Shown here in pieces: positions 42,054 to 50,374 of a stretch of DNA of 64,000 bases. How positions within the stretch are numbered: the first letter of the stretch is position 1; the number at the start of each line of letters is the position of its first letter. The stretch lies in NCBI GenBank assembly GCA_039818165.1, contig JBCBUL010000009.1:26316-90315 (forward strand), in the 5' to 3' direction. This DNA comes from UBA5336 sp039818165 (GTDB lineage Bacteria; Pseudomonadota; Alphaproteobacteria; Caulobacterales; Hyphomonadaceae). The notes beneath the pieces are model-generated. The model saw only the letters and a list, made by a program, of their open reading frames with translations. It made no database searches and was not told where the DNA came from. Both the position numbers and the translations under genes were made by a program.

Positions 42054-43025
42054 ATGAACAAACTCATGTTCTCTTCAGCAGCAGCGGCCGCGTTCGCTGG
42101 TGCTGCTTTCGGTCAGTCGGCAGACATGCCGCCATCCGCAGATCCGGGCGAGTGCTTTGCACGCGTTCTGATCCCCGAAACCACAGAAGTGGTGACGGAG
42201 CAGGTGGTTGATCGCCCAGAAGCCACTGAGATCCAGGTGATCCCGGCGACCTTCGAAACCGTGACCGAGCAAGTGCTCGTCAAGGAAGAAACCATTGAGT
42301 ACCGCACGATCCCGGCGACGTACGAGACGATCACCGAGCAAGTGCTGATCGAACCTGAGAAAACCGAAACAATCGTCGTTCCGGCTCAGTTCGAGACCTA
42401 CACCGAGCAGGTGCTTGTGCGTCCAGCGTACACCACCTGGAAGCCAGGCGCAGGCCTCTTCGGTCGCGGTGCTGCCGGCACGGGCACGCAGCCAGGTTCG
42501 GGCGAAACCCAAGTGGCGACGGGCGAACTGCTCTGCCGCGTTGAAGTTCCTGCTGTCTACGACACCGTGACCCGCACGCGTCTCGTGACGCCTGAGACGA
42601 CCGAAACCCGCGTGATCCCTGCTCGCTATGAGACGGTGACCAAGCAGGTTGTGGCGACCCCGCCGCAGGTTGTCGAAGAAGTGATCCCTGCGATTTTCGA
42701 TACGGTTGAAGTCCGCCGTCAGGTCACCGCGCCGCGTGAAGAAGTCATCACGATCCCGGCCACCTTCAAAACCATCGAGAAGCGCGTTGTCACCGGTGGT
42801 GGCGGCCTCGAATGGCGTGAAGTCCTGTGCGACACGAACGCATCGCCTGCCAAAATCCGCGAAGTGCAGACCGCACTCACGGCTGCTGGTTACCAGACGC
42901 CAACCGATGGTGCCTTCGGCCCAGCGACCCTGCGCTCCATGGAAGCTTTCCAGCGCGCGAACGGTCTGCCAGTTGGCTACCTGACGGTTTCCACCGTTCA
43001 GGCGCTTGGCGTGAACCCTTACTAA
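42054..43025 (+). CDS. Secreted 23-residue-repeat protein with C-terminal peptidoglycan-binding domain
   Basis: 323 residues from the ATG with GGGAG 8 nt upstream. A signal peptide (to about residue 20) is followed by eight near-identical 23-residue units at 40-62, 63-85, 86-108, 109-131 and 165-187, 188-210, 211-233, 234-256, split into two blocks of four by a Gly-rich linker (132-160). Each block opens with a Cys-containing strand (GECFARVLIP, GELLCRVEVP). A PG_binding_1 domain (about 262-323, DGAFGPATLRSMEAFQ) ends the protein. It probably sits in the envelope bound to peptidoglycan. A strong terminator follows, so it is monocistronic. Confidence 0.82.
   Translation: MNKLMFSSAAAAAFAGAAFGQSADMPPSADPGECFARVLIPETTEVVTEQVVDRPEATEIQVIPATFETVTEQVLVKEETIEYRTIPATYETITEQVLIEPEKTETIVVPAQFETYTEQVLVRPAYTTWKPGAGLFGRGAAGTGTQPGSGETQVATGELLCRVEVPAVYDTVTRTRLVTPETTETRVIPARYETVTKQVVATPPQVVEEVIPAIFDTVEVRRQVTAPREEVITIPATFKTIEKRVVTGGGGLEWREVLCDTNASPAKIREVQTALTAAGYQTPTDGAFGPATLRSMEAFQRANGLPVGYLTVSTVQALGVNPY
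42171..42821 (+). repeat. Eight tandem 69-bp coding repeats in two blocks of four
   Basis: The protein units follow the pattern (I/V)PA-x-(F/Y)-(E/D)-T-x-T-E-Q-V-L-V and each is exactly 23 residues, so the DNA repeats every 69 bp within blocks. Units 1-4 span 42171-42446 and units 5-8 span 42546-42821. Divergence between units shows the repeats are old, not a recent slippage product. Confidence 0.85.
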
Positions 43026-43065
43026 GGGCTGCGCGTCCAGCTCCCTGAGCTGGATCGATAATTGA

Positions 43066-43102
43066 AACCCCCGCTGGCGGAAGCTAGCGGGGGTTCTCTT
43101 TT
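43066..43102 (+). terminator. Rho-independent terminator after the repeat protein
   Basis: AACCCCCGCT (43066-43075) pairs perfectly with AGCGGGGGTT (43086-43095) around a 10-nt loop and is followed by CTCTTTT. It lies 41 nt past the stop of the repeat-protein gene. Confidence 0.9.
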
Positions 43103-43160
43103 GCGCCGTTGGTGCTTTCGGCCCTTTTCAGTTCAGGCCGAAAGCATGGGGATCTTGAGC

Positions 43161-45029
43161 TTACCCGCCCTTTGTTTCCTCGATGTAGACGTCGACATTC
43201 TCTTCCAGAATGGACAGCGGCACAGGGCCATTGGCCAGCACCACGTCATGGAAGTCGCGGATGTCATAGGCTTCGCCAAGTTCCGCTTCTGACTTGGAAC
43301 GCAAGTCCAGGATCTTGTTCATGCCGATTTTGTAGGCCGTCGCCTGACCCGGCATCACGATGTAGCGATCGATCGCCTTCTGGCTGTCGCCCTCTGGGTT
43401 TGGCGTGTTGTCGAGGAGCCACTGGACGGCCTCTTCGCGCGTCCACTGCTTGTCGTGGAGACCGGTGTCCACCACAAGGCGGGCAGCGCGCCAGAGCTCC
43501 ATCGCCAGGCGCCCAAAGTCTGAATAAGGGTCGTCATAGAAGCCCATTTCCTTCGGGAAGTACTCCGAATAGAGCCCCCAGCCTTCGGAGTAGGCCGTCA
43601 CGCCGGAGAAGCGACGGAAGCTCGGCACACCTTCCAACTCCTGCTGGATGGCGATCTGCATGTGGTGGCCGGGTGTGCCTTCGTGGAAGGCGAGCGCTTC
43701 CATCTGGTAGGTGGGCATGTCCTCCATGCGGTAGAGATTCGCATAATATGTGCCGGGGCGAGACCCATCGGCGCTTGGACGCTGGTAGAACGCCTTACCA
43801 GCTGACTGCTCCCGGAAAGGTTCGACCGCTTTCACGATCATGTCGGCCTTGGGGAATCGGTTGAACACTTCCGGCAGGCGGGCTTCCATGCCAGCGATGA
43901 TCTCTTCGGCTCCAGCGATGTATTCTGCGCGGCCTTCTTCACTATTGGGCAGATAGAACTGCTCATCGGTCCGCATGAACTCGAAGAATTCCTGGAGCGT
44001 ACCGTCAAAGCCGACCTCGGCCATGATCTCGCGCATTTCGTTGTGAATGCGATCTGTTTCCGCCAGTCCGAGATCGTGGATTTCATCGGCCGTCATGTCG
44101 GTTGTCGTGCGCGCTTTGAGGCGGGTTTCATAATAGGCGGCGCCGTCGGGCAACTTCCATACACCGTCGTCAGTGGTCGCCGTTTCTGCGTGGGCTTCCA
44201 TCGTCTCGATCAGGCGCTCATAGGCCGGGGCCACGACAGTCGTCAGCGCTTCGCGGGCGCTCAACTTGAGGCTCAGACCCGTGGCCGCGGCGATCGTGTC
44301 GTTTGCGACGAGGGCATCCACCTTGCCGGCGAAGTCTTCGTAAAGCGGGGAGGGCGTGTCCTGGCCTTCCTGGAATGGAAAGCCCGTGATCACGTTGCGG
44401 GCGTCTTTCAGGACATAGTCATAAACAAAGCGCGGCGGCTGGATGCCCTTTTCATAGCTGGCCACTGTGTTGTCGATATAGCCGCCAAGATAGGCATCGA
44501 CGCCTTCGAGTCGCTCAATATACGCCTCGGCGTCTCCAAGGCTGGCGACCCGGTGTTGGTTGATCAAGAAGGCGGGTATGCGGCTCTGGACGCCGAACAT
44601 CTGGTTGAATGTGTAGCCGTGGTAGCGATAGGGCCAGTCGGCCTCGGCGCGTTCCAGCTGGTACTCAGCAATGCGCCAGGAAAGCTGTGCCTGCTCATCG
44701 AGGCTCTCATAGTCGAAAGTTTCCTGCATCTCGGCGACAGTGGCGCGCTGGATTTCAAGCTCTTCAAGTGCCGCATCCATGGAAGGATCGTCCCACTCAC
44801 CATAGCTATCACCCTTGATGCCCAGATAGGTCTGCGTCATCGGGCTACGTGCAACGGCCTCATCCCATTTGGTTTCAAACCAGGCGTTGATTGCGGCGGT
44901 CTGGGCTTCGACTTCGGCCGCGGGAACGGAAGTCTCAGTGATTCCATTTGTCGGAGCGTCGGAGGGGGCGCCGCTGCCACAGGCGCCGAGAAGGAATAGT
45001 GCGGCCAGGGCCGTTGCATGTGTTCGCAT
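43161..45029 (-). CDS. DUF885 family lipoprotein, putative metallopeptidase
   Basis: 622 residues, lipobox LGAC near residue 17. The DUF885 core carries the zinc-type motif HEGTPGHHMQIAI near residue 451 and AYSEGWGLYSEYF near 480 with the second-ligand Glu region. Family members are predicted carboxypeptidase-like enzymes related to M32/gluzincin folds, acting outside the inner membrane. Divergent from cckA with a 200-bp region rich in TTAACC words. Confidence 0.9.
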   Translation of the reverse strand: MRTHATALAALFLLGACGSGAPSDAPTNGITETSVPAAEVEAQTAAINAWFETKWDEAVARSPMTQTYLGIKGDSYGEWDDPSMDAALEELEIQRATVAEMQETFDYESLDEQAQLSWRIAEYQLERAEADWPYRYHGYTFNQMFGVQSRIPAFLINQHRVASLGDAEAYIERLEGVDAYLGGYIDNTVASYEKGIQPPRFVYDYVLKDARNVITGFPFQEGQDTPSPLYEDFAGKVDALVANDTIAAATGLSLKLSAREALTTVVAPAYERLIETMEAHAETATTDDGVWKLPDGAAYYETRLKARTTTDMTADEIHDLGLAETDRIHNEMREIMAEVGFDGTLQEFFEFMRTDEQFYLPNSEEGRAEYIAGAEEIIAGMEARLPEVFNRFPKADMIVKAVEPFREQSAGKAFYQRPSADGSRPGTYYANLYRMEDMPTYQMEALAFHEGTPGHHMQIAIQQELEGVPSFRRFSGVTAYSEGWGLYSEYFPKEMGFYDDPYSDFGRLAMELWRAARLVVDTGLHDKQWTREEAVQWLLDNTPNPEGDSQKAIDRYIVMPGQATAYKIGMNKILDLRSKSEAELGEAYDIRDFHDVVLANGPVPLSILEENVDVYIEETKGG

Positions 45030-45064
45030 GGGGACAGTTCACTTTGCAGTTAAAAAACGAGCGG

Positions 45065-45136
45065 TTAACCACGTAGTGTTAATGGACTTTCGCGTTTGGT
45101 TAACCTTTGGGTGCCACTCGGTCAGAGCGATTAACC
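45065..45136 (+). promoter_or_regulatory. Three TTAACC words in the cckA upstream region
   Basis: TTAACC occurs at 45065-45070, 45100-45105 and 45131-45136, with TTAATGG at 45079. TTAACC is the half-site word of CtrA-regulated promoters in this lineage. No TTAA-N7-TTAA pair is present, so autoregulation of cckA by CtrA is only suggested. A GAATC (CcrM-type GANTC) lies close to the start of cckA. Confidence 0.4.
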
Positions 45137-45229
45137 GTTTGTAGCGGCGCTGCGGCGACGTGCAACCGCATACGCCGGTTCCGAATCGCGACAGTTTATG
45201 CGGGCTCGGCCCAGAGTAAGGACACATCC

Positions 45230-47797
45230 ATGGATACGGATAGCCAGATGTCAGACGCCCGCGAGCCGGACGCCGCCGTGGACCAGGCGCCCACACAGGG
45301 GCGAGTGGATGTGCTTCAGCTTCTGTTCTGGACCAGCCTTCTGGTCGCCGTGGCCGCGGCCAGTATCGCCATCGCATGGCCGCAGGCCGTGGGGTCGACG
45401 GGTCCGATCCTGCTTATCGCTATGGCCGCAGGTGGCATGGTCTTTCTTCTATGGGTCTTGCGCGGCGCTGGTCGCAGGCTGGGCCTGTTTCCCGACAGGG
45501 GCATGGCCGCAGCGGCGACAGCGCCCCAGCGTCCCCGTTTTACGTGGATTGAAGCGTTGGATGAGGCTGTCCTCGTTTCAGACCGCGCAGGCACGCCCAT
45601 CGCCGCAAACCAAACCTATTCTGACCTGGCCGAACTGGCGCTGACCCGTACGGAGGAAGACGAAACAGTGTCCGTGGATCGCCTATTTGGTGCATCCCCG
45701 ACCGTGTCTGCGCCGGTATTTCGTCTGGGAAAAGCTGCGCGCAACGGACAAGCCCGGCGCGAAATCCTACCACCCATTACCCTCGGGCGCGACGGCGTTC
45801 CCGCTCAGTTCGAAGTGGGGGTGTCCCCACTGGCCAAAGGGCGCTGCCTCTGGCGCCTGCGCCGGATTGCTGGCAGCGAAGAGGCCACAGGCGCAGCTGA
45901 TCTGCGCTCGCTCTATGTCGAAGACGCACCGATGGGATTCTTCGCAGCGCGCCCTGATGGCAACATCACCTATGCGAATGGCTGGCTGCGGGAGCTCTTG
46001 GGCCTGCCCGAACAGCTGAGTGAGGTGCGCATCGATGACATCATGCGTCCGGAATTCGTGAAGCTGCTTTCGCGAGACAAAAAGACCGGGCAGCCCGGCC
46101 GCGCAGACATCATGATCCGCGGACGCGATGGGGTTGAAGTCCCCGTTCAGGCCATCACCACCTGGTCGGGCAAGGGTGCTTCTGCCCATGGTCGCACGGT
46201 TTTGATGCCCAATGCCCACACGTTTGCAGGGGCTGAGGCCCGCCCTCCACGCCCCGATGACAGCGATCCGATGTTTGACGATGCGCCGTTTGGTGCCGTG
46301 CGTCTCGATGGAGACTCGGTTGAAAGCGCTGTCATTCTGGACTCCAACCGCGCCCTCATGGGGCTCACGGAAGGCCAGGCCATGCCCGGCGCCCGGTTCG
46401 CTGACCTGTTCGAAGCCGAAGACTCGCCCGACGGCCTTGGCGCGAAATTGCTCGAAGCGATCGACAAGCCGATGCCGCTGAAACTGAACGGCCTGCCGGA
46501 AACGCGCCATGTGAGTGTGTTTGTGACGCTTGATGCTAAGGGGCGTCCGTCCGTTGCCTACGTCATCGATATGACGGAGCAGAAGGAGCTCGAGCTGCGC
46601 CTTGCCCAGGGCGAGAAAATGCAGGCCATCGGCCAACTCGCAGGCGGCGTGGCTCACGATTTCAACAATGTGTTGACCGGCATCATGTTGAACACAGACA
46701 CTTTGGTCACGCGCCACCCGGTTGGCGATCCGAGCTTCGACAACCTGAAGTCCATCCATGAATTTGCCGTGCGCGCCAGGGATCTGGTGCGCATGCTGCT
46801 TGCCTATGCCCGACAGCAGACCTTCAAGTCTGAAGTGCTGAACGTGACAGATTTCCTCGGCGAATTCTCAATTCTGTTGGGTCAGATTCTGGATGAGCGG
46901 ATCACGCTTGATGTGAAGCATGGGCGCGACTTGCCCCATATCCGCGCCGATAAGAACCAGATCGAAACGGCGATCATCAACCTCGCTGCGAATGCCCGCG
47001 ATGCCATGCTGGCCGATGGAGCAGGGGGCAGTCTCGCCATCCGAACTTCCACGTCCACAGGTAAGGAAGCCCATGAACTGGGTTTCCACTATGTCGAAGA
47101 TGGCGAGTATTTGCTGATTGAAGTCGAAGATACGGGCTGCGGCATGCCGCCAGAAGTCATGGACAAGATTTTCCAACCCTTCTTCACGACGAAAGAAGTG
47201 GGTGTGGGCACTGGTCTTGGCCTTTCCACCGTGTACGGCATTATCAAACAGTCTGGCGGGTTCATTTGCCCGAAATCGGAAGTCGGCAAAGGCACGACCT
47301 TCTTTATCTATCTGCCAGCCCTGAGCGCTGATGAGATCCCGGCCGAAGAGGAAGCACCCCTCGAGGCCGCCGCGAATCTGCGCCCCGTTGATATGTCAGG
47401 ACGTGGGCGCATTCTCCTCGTTGAGGACGAAGACGGTGTGCGCGGCATTGCAGCTCAACTCCTGGAGTCGCGTGGCTATGAAGTCGAGCAAGCCTGCGAT
47501 GGCGAAGAAGCCATGGAAATTCTCACCGAAGAGCCCGCCAGCTTCGATCTTGTCATTTCAGACGTGGTCATGCCTGGCATGGACGGCCCGACCCTGATCC
47601 GAGAGGCCAAGGAGCTTCTCGGCGATGCGCGCATCATCTTCATCTCAGGCTACGCAGAGCGCGATGTGGCCGGACAGATCGATGAAGACCGCCATGTCTC
47701 CTTCCTGCCTAAACCGTTCACCGTGAAGATCCTGGCTGAGCGCGTGAAGAGCGAGCTTGGCGCGCGCAAGGAAAAGCTGGACCAGGAAGCGGCCTAG
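45230..47797 (+). CDS. cckA: Cell-cycle hybrid histidine kinase CckA
   Basis: 855 residues from the ATG with AAGGA 7 nt upstream; a GTG-initiated longer reading is rejected. Two membrane helices (about 31-51 and 58-78), two PAS-like regions, HisKA with His476 in GGVAHDFNNVLTGI, an HATPase domain (NLAANARDAM, DTGCGM, GTGLGLSTVYG), and a C-terminal receiver with Asp778 in VISDVVMPGMDG. CckA passes phosphate through ChpT to CtrA and CpdR, controlling replication and division. Followed by a perfect terminator hairpin. Confidence 0.95.
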   Translation: MDTDSQMSDAREPDAAVDQAPTQGRVDVLQLLFWTSLLVAVAAASIAIAWPQAVGSTGPILLIAMAAGGMVFLLWVLRGAGRRLGLFPDRGMAAAATAPQRPRFTWIEALDEAVLVSDRAGTPIAANQTYSDLAELALTRTEEDETVSVDRLFGASPTVSAPVFRLGKAARNGQARREILPPITLGRDGVPAQFEVGVSPLAKGRCLWRLRRIAGSEEATGAADLRSLYVEDAPMGFFAARPDGNITYANGWLRELLGLPEQLSEVRIDDIMRPEFVKLLSRDKKTGQPGRADIMIRGRDGVEVPVQAITTWSGKGASAHGRTVLMPNAHTFAGAEARPPRPDDSDPMFDDAPFGAVRLDGDSVESAVILDSNRALMGLTEGQAMPGARFADLFEAEDSPDGLGAKLLEAIDKPMPLKLNGLPETRHVSVFVTLDAKGRPSVAYVIDMTEQKELELRLAQGEKMQAIGQLAGGVAHDFNNVLTGIMLNTDTLVTRHPVGDPSFDNLKSIHEFAVRARDLVRMLLAYARQQTFKSEVLNVTDFLGEFSILLGQILDERITLDVKHGRDLPHIRADKNQIETAIINLAANARDAMLADGAGGSLAIRTSTSTGKEAHELGFHYVEDGEYLLIEVEDTGCGMPPEVMDKIFQPFFTTKEVGVGTGLGLSTVYGIIKQSGGFICPKSEVGKGTTFFIYLPALSADEIPAEEEAPLEAAANLRPVDMSGRGRILLVEDEDGVRGIAAQLLESRGYEVEQACDGEEAMEILTEEPASFDLVISDVVMPGMDGPTLIREAKELLGDARIIFISGYAERDVAGQIDEDRHVSFLPKPFTVKILAERVKSELGARKEKLDQEAA

Positions 47798-47820
47798 GAA
47801 CGTTTGCCTTCATACACGTT

Positions 47821-47850
47821 GAAAGAGCCCTGCGTTGTCAGGGCTCTTTC
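47821..47850 (+). terminator. Terminator hairpin after cckA
   Basis: GAAAGAGCCCTG and CAGGGCTCTTTC form a perfect 12-bp stem around CGTTGT, 23 nt past the cckA stop, with the T-rich arm at its 3' side acting as the U tract. Confidence 0.85.
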
Positions 47851-47945
47851 ATCTTGGACAGGTGAGCAATTCGTCCCTTTTCAGCCCGGGTTCATTTCGC
47901 CATGCTTTGTACTGAGTAGGCGAACTTTTTTCTGGGGACGACGAA

Positions 47946-48623
47946 ATGGGACATAAGGTTCGGGCCGTAGTGTACGCGGTGGCTGCAAGCTTGCTTTGGG
48001 CGTGTGGCGGCGGGACAGACTCAGGTGCACCTGCGGCAGCTGAAACCAGCGTGGATGAGGTGCCGGCGGGGTGGGAGGCGATTGCGGGAGATTCGCGCCA
48101 TGGTCTCTCTCGTGGGGACACGCCTGGCGCCGATAAAGTGGTGACCTACTCTGCGGAAGATGTGCCAGGGGCCCATATCGTTGTCGTGCCGATCGAGACA
48201 CTCGACGCAATGAGTTGGGGCCGATTACAGGCGTCAATAGATGCAGATAGGCGCGATGGCCTCGACCATGCCCTGTCTATTATCGCGATCGATTTCGCAG
48301 AGATACGAGGCGGGCGCTCATTGGGGCGTGACTATGCGGCCTGGGGAACGGCGATGGATGAGAGTGGCGACCTCAAATTTGCCACCCGCTATCAGTTCGG
48401 TGATACGCCACCGTCCATCGCCGTGCTCAGCGCACCTGAGGCAGTGTTCAGTCAGATTGATGGCAAAGCGCTTATAACCGGCAATATTTGGCCCGCAGGC
48501 GCATCAACGTCTGCCCAAGCTGCGCAGTCGAGTGTAGCGACGGAAACAACGCGCCCCCAACCCCGGGCGAACACGGCGGGGGGCGGCTTATCCCAGATCG
48601 ATGCGGCCCTATCAGGAGGGTGA
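47946..48623 (+). CDS. Hypothetical lipoprotein
   Basis: 225 residues with a signal peptide and a lipobox-like LLWAC at residues 16-20, followed by GGGTDSGAPAAAE. The mature domain (about 38-180) is mixed alpha/beta and not recognised; the end (about 185-225) is a low-complexity Ala/Thr/Gly linker. GGGGA lies 7 nt before the ATG. The next frame continues the region without a signal peptide, so this could be the N-terminal half of a split protein. Confidence 0.6.
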   Translation: MGHKVRAVVYAVAASLLWACGGGTDSGAPAAAETSVDEVPAGWEAIAGDSRHGLSRGDTPGADKVVTYSAEDVPGAHIVVVPIETLDAMSWGRLQASIDADRRDGLDHALSIIAIDFAEIRGGRSLGRDYAAWGTAMDESGDLKFATRYQFGDTPPSIAVLSAPEAVFSQIDGKALITGNIWPAGASTSAQAAQSSVATETTRPQPRANTAGGGLSQIDAALSGG

Positions 48624-49236
48624 CCGGAACCATTATCCGGATTGGGTGCGCTTAGATGAGGGGCATGTGATTGCAAACACCGATGATCCGGCGTCTCCAA
48701 AAATTTCCTTCGACGTTTTGTCCGGTCTTGGCGGGAAGCCCGAGCAAGCCTTGTCCCGTTCCCTTGAAATGAACGGGTATGGAAACACACGCACTAGCTG
48801 GACGCCGCTGGAGCAAGTCGAGATCGTCCCCCAGAGGGTTGGAGGCGATATGTATTTGCGGGCAGGGACCGCCCGGATCGGTGGTAGGGAATCGACCGTT
48901 TTCGCGGTGCTGAATCAGTTTTCGGGGCAGACCGATATCCAGATCTGGCTCTATTCTGCTCCCGACGATGTTTATCGTGATTGGGGAGGCGTTATGTCGA
49001 TGTTGGAGCTGAACGGCATCCTCAATCAGGCCGCGATTCCGCAAGGCGAGCATGCCCGCATTGCTTCAGCAGGTGTTGCGAAACAGGTCGAGTTCTATGA
49101 GCAGGCCTACACCCTGCGGATCCAGTCCATCATCAATGGGATCATGATGACTCAAGCTCAAACGACGCTGATGATGGGGGAGTTGAATTATGACCTGTTA
49201 TTCGGTGAGGACTTCACAGGCATGATTGCGGACTAG
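48601..49236 (+). CDS. Hypothetical protein, possibly continuation of the preceding lipoprotein
   Basis: 211 residues, overlapping the preceding gene by 23 nt in another frame. It has no signal peptide. A region with RIGGRESTVFAVLNQFSG and IQIWLYSAPDD near residue 92 looks like a beta-sandwich core; the end is helical (EQAYTLRIQSIINGIMMTQ). The upstream frame is open through the low-complexity linker, so a single-base change could have separated one two-domain lipoprotein. No family recognised. Confidence 0.5.
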   Translation: MRPYQEGDRNHYPDWVRLDEGHVIANTDDPASPKISFDVLSGLGGKPEQALSRSLEMNGYGNTRTSWTPLEQVEIVPQRVGGDMYLRAGTARIGGRESTVFAVLNQFSGQTDIQIWLYSAPDDVYRDWGGVMSMLELNGILNQAAIPQGEHARIASAGVAKQVEFYEQAYTLRIQSIINGIMMTQAQTTLMMGELNYDLLFGEDFTGMIAD

Positions 49237-49299
49237 GTCTTTGCGCTTGCGCGGGCCCGCTCGGCGCGCCACCCTGTGGAAAACTGAGGGAAGCGCCCC

Positions 49300-50337
49300 A
49301 TGAAGGGCCTGATTTACCGCGACGCGTTCGACATAGAGTATGCCGAAACGCCTGATCCGGCGCCAGAAGACACCCGCTCTGCCATCGTCAAAGTGTCCGC
49401 CTGCGCCATTTGCGGCTCGGACCTGCACATCTATCAGGGGCATGGATTTTCAGACGAGCCCGGATTTTGCGTCGGCCATGAGGCGGTCGGGGAAGTGGTT
49501 GAGACAGGCTCGGCGGCAACCCGTTTCAAGTCCGGCGACCGCGTGATGATCTCTGCCGCTGTGGGCTGTGGCCAGTGCGCGCCTTGCTTTGCCGGAAATG
49601 TGTCAGGCTGCGAGACAGGTCTGGCGCGCTGCTATGGTCTCAATCACAGGCTCCAGGGTGTGCAGGCCGACTATGCCATGGTGCCGGTGGCGGATTTTGG
49701 ACTCGCAAAGATCCCGGACGGCCTGACCGAAGACCAGGCACTGATGCTCACGGACAATCTCCCTACCGCCTGGTTTGGTTTGAAACAGGCCGAGATCCAG
49801 CCCGGAGATACCGTCGCCGTGGTCGGCTGTGGCCCCATTGGTCTGATGGCCGTGGAAGGGGCGTTTGTTATGGGCGCCGCGAAGGTGTTTGCCATTGATC
49901 TGGTGGCCGAACGCCGGGCCATGGCGGAGGACCTTGGCGCCACCGCGTTCGACGCCGCTGAGGCGAAAGCAGAGATCGCCGAGGCAACGGGCGGGCGCAT
50001 GGTCGATCGCGTGGTCGAATGCGTCGGCGCCGACCCGGCCATTCAGCTCGCCATCGCCCTTGCGCGCCAGACCGGAACGGTCTCTTGCATCGGCGTGAAC
50101 CAGTCCATGGAGTTCAAGTTTCCCATGGCGCTGGCCTTCATGAAATCCTTGACGTTTCGCACGGGGCTCTGCTCGGTGCCAGCCATGTGGCCGGAGCTCA
50201 TACCGCTGGTTCAGACTGGGAAGTTGAAGCCCGAGGCCATGATTTCCCACCATATGGACCTCAGCGAGGGCGCAGACGCCTATCGCCGCTTCAACGCCCG
50301 CGAAGACGGCGCCATGAAAATGGTGCTGCGGCCGTGA
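49300..50337 (+). CDS. Zinc-dependent alcohol dehydrogenase family protein
   Basis: 345 residues. Catalytic zinc ligands are seen in CAICGSDLHI near residue 34 and GHEAVGEVVETG near 61; the structural-zinc region keeps GCGQCAPCFAGNVSGC near 88. NAD(P) binding is at VAVVGCGPIGLMAVEGAF near 171. It oxidises or reduces an alcohol/aldehyde pair; substrate unknown. GAGGGAAG lies before the ATG. A serine hydrolase gene follows 37 nt later. Confidence 0.92.
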   Translation: MKGLIYRDAFDIEYAETPDPAPEDTRSAIVKVSACAICGSDLHIYQGHGFSDEPGFCVGHEAVGEVVETGSAATRFKSGDRVMISAAVGCGQCAPCFAGNVSGCETGLARCYGLNHRLQGVQADYAMVPVADFGLAKIPDGLTEDQALMLTDNLPTAWFGLKQAEIQPGDTVAVVGCGPIGLMAVEGAFVMGAAKVFAIDLVAERRAMAEDLGATAFDAAEAKAEIAEATGGRMVDRVVECVGADPAIQLAIALARQTGTVSCIGVNQSMEFKFPMALAFMKSLTFRTGLCSVPAMWPELIPLVQTGKLKPEAMISHHMDLSEGADAYRRFNAREDGAMKMVLRP

Positions 50338-50374
50338 GAACAATTTTGCCCCGGTTCGAAGAAGGCCTGATCTC

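Noticed and set aside
45030..45229. Full CtrA consensus TTAA-N7-TTAA before cckA
   Set aside because: TTAA words are present but none are 7 bp apart; spacings are 10 or more.
45767..46759. Minus-strand open frame of 330 codons opposite cckA
   Set aside because: Antisense shadow of the CckA PAS/HisKA region with no protein-like features.
48601..48623. Programmed frameshift joining the two lipoprotein frames
   Set aside because: No slippery heptamer or downstream structure was seen, so a simple mutation or separate genes is preferred.
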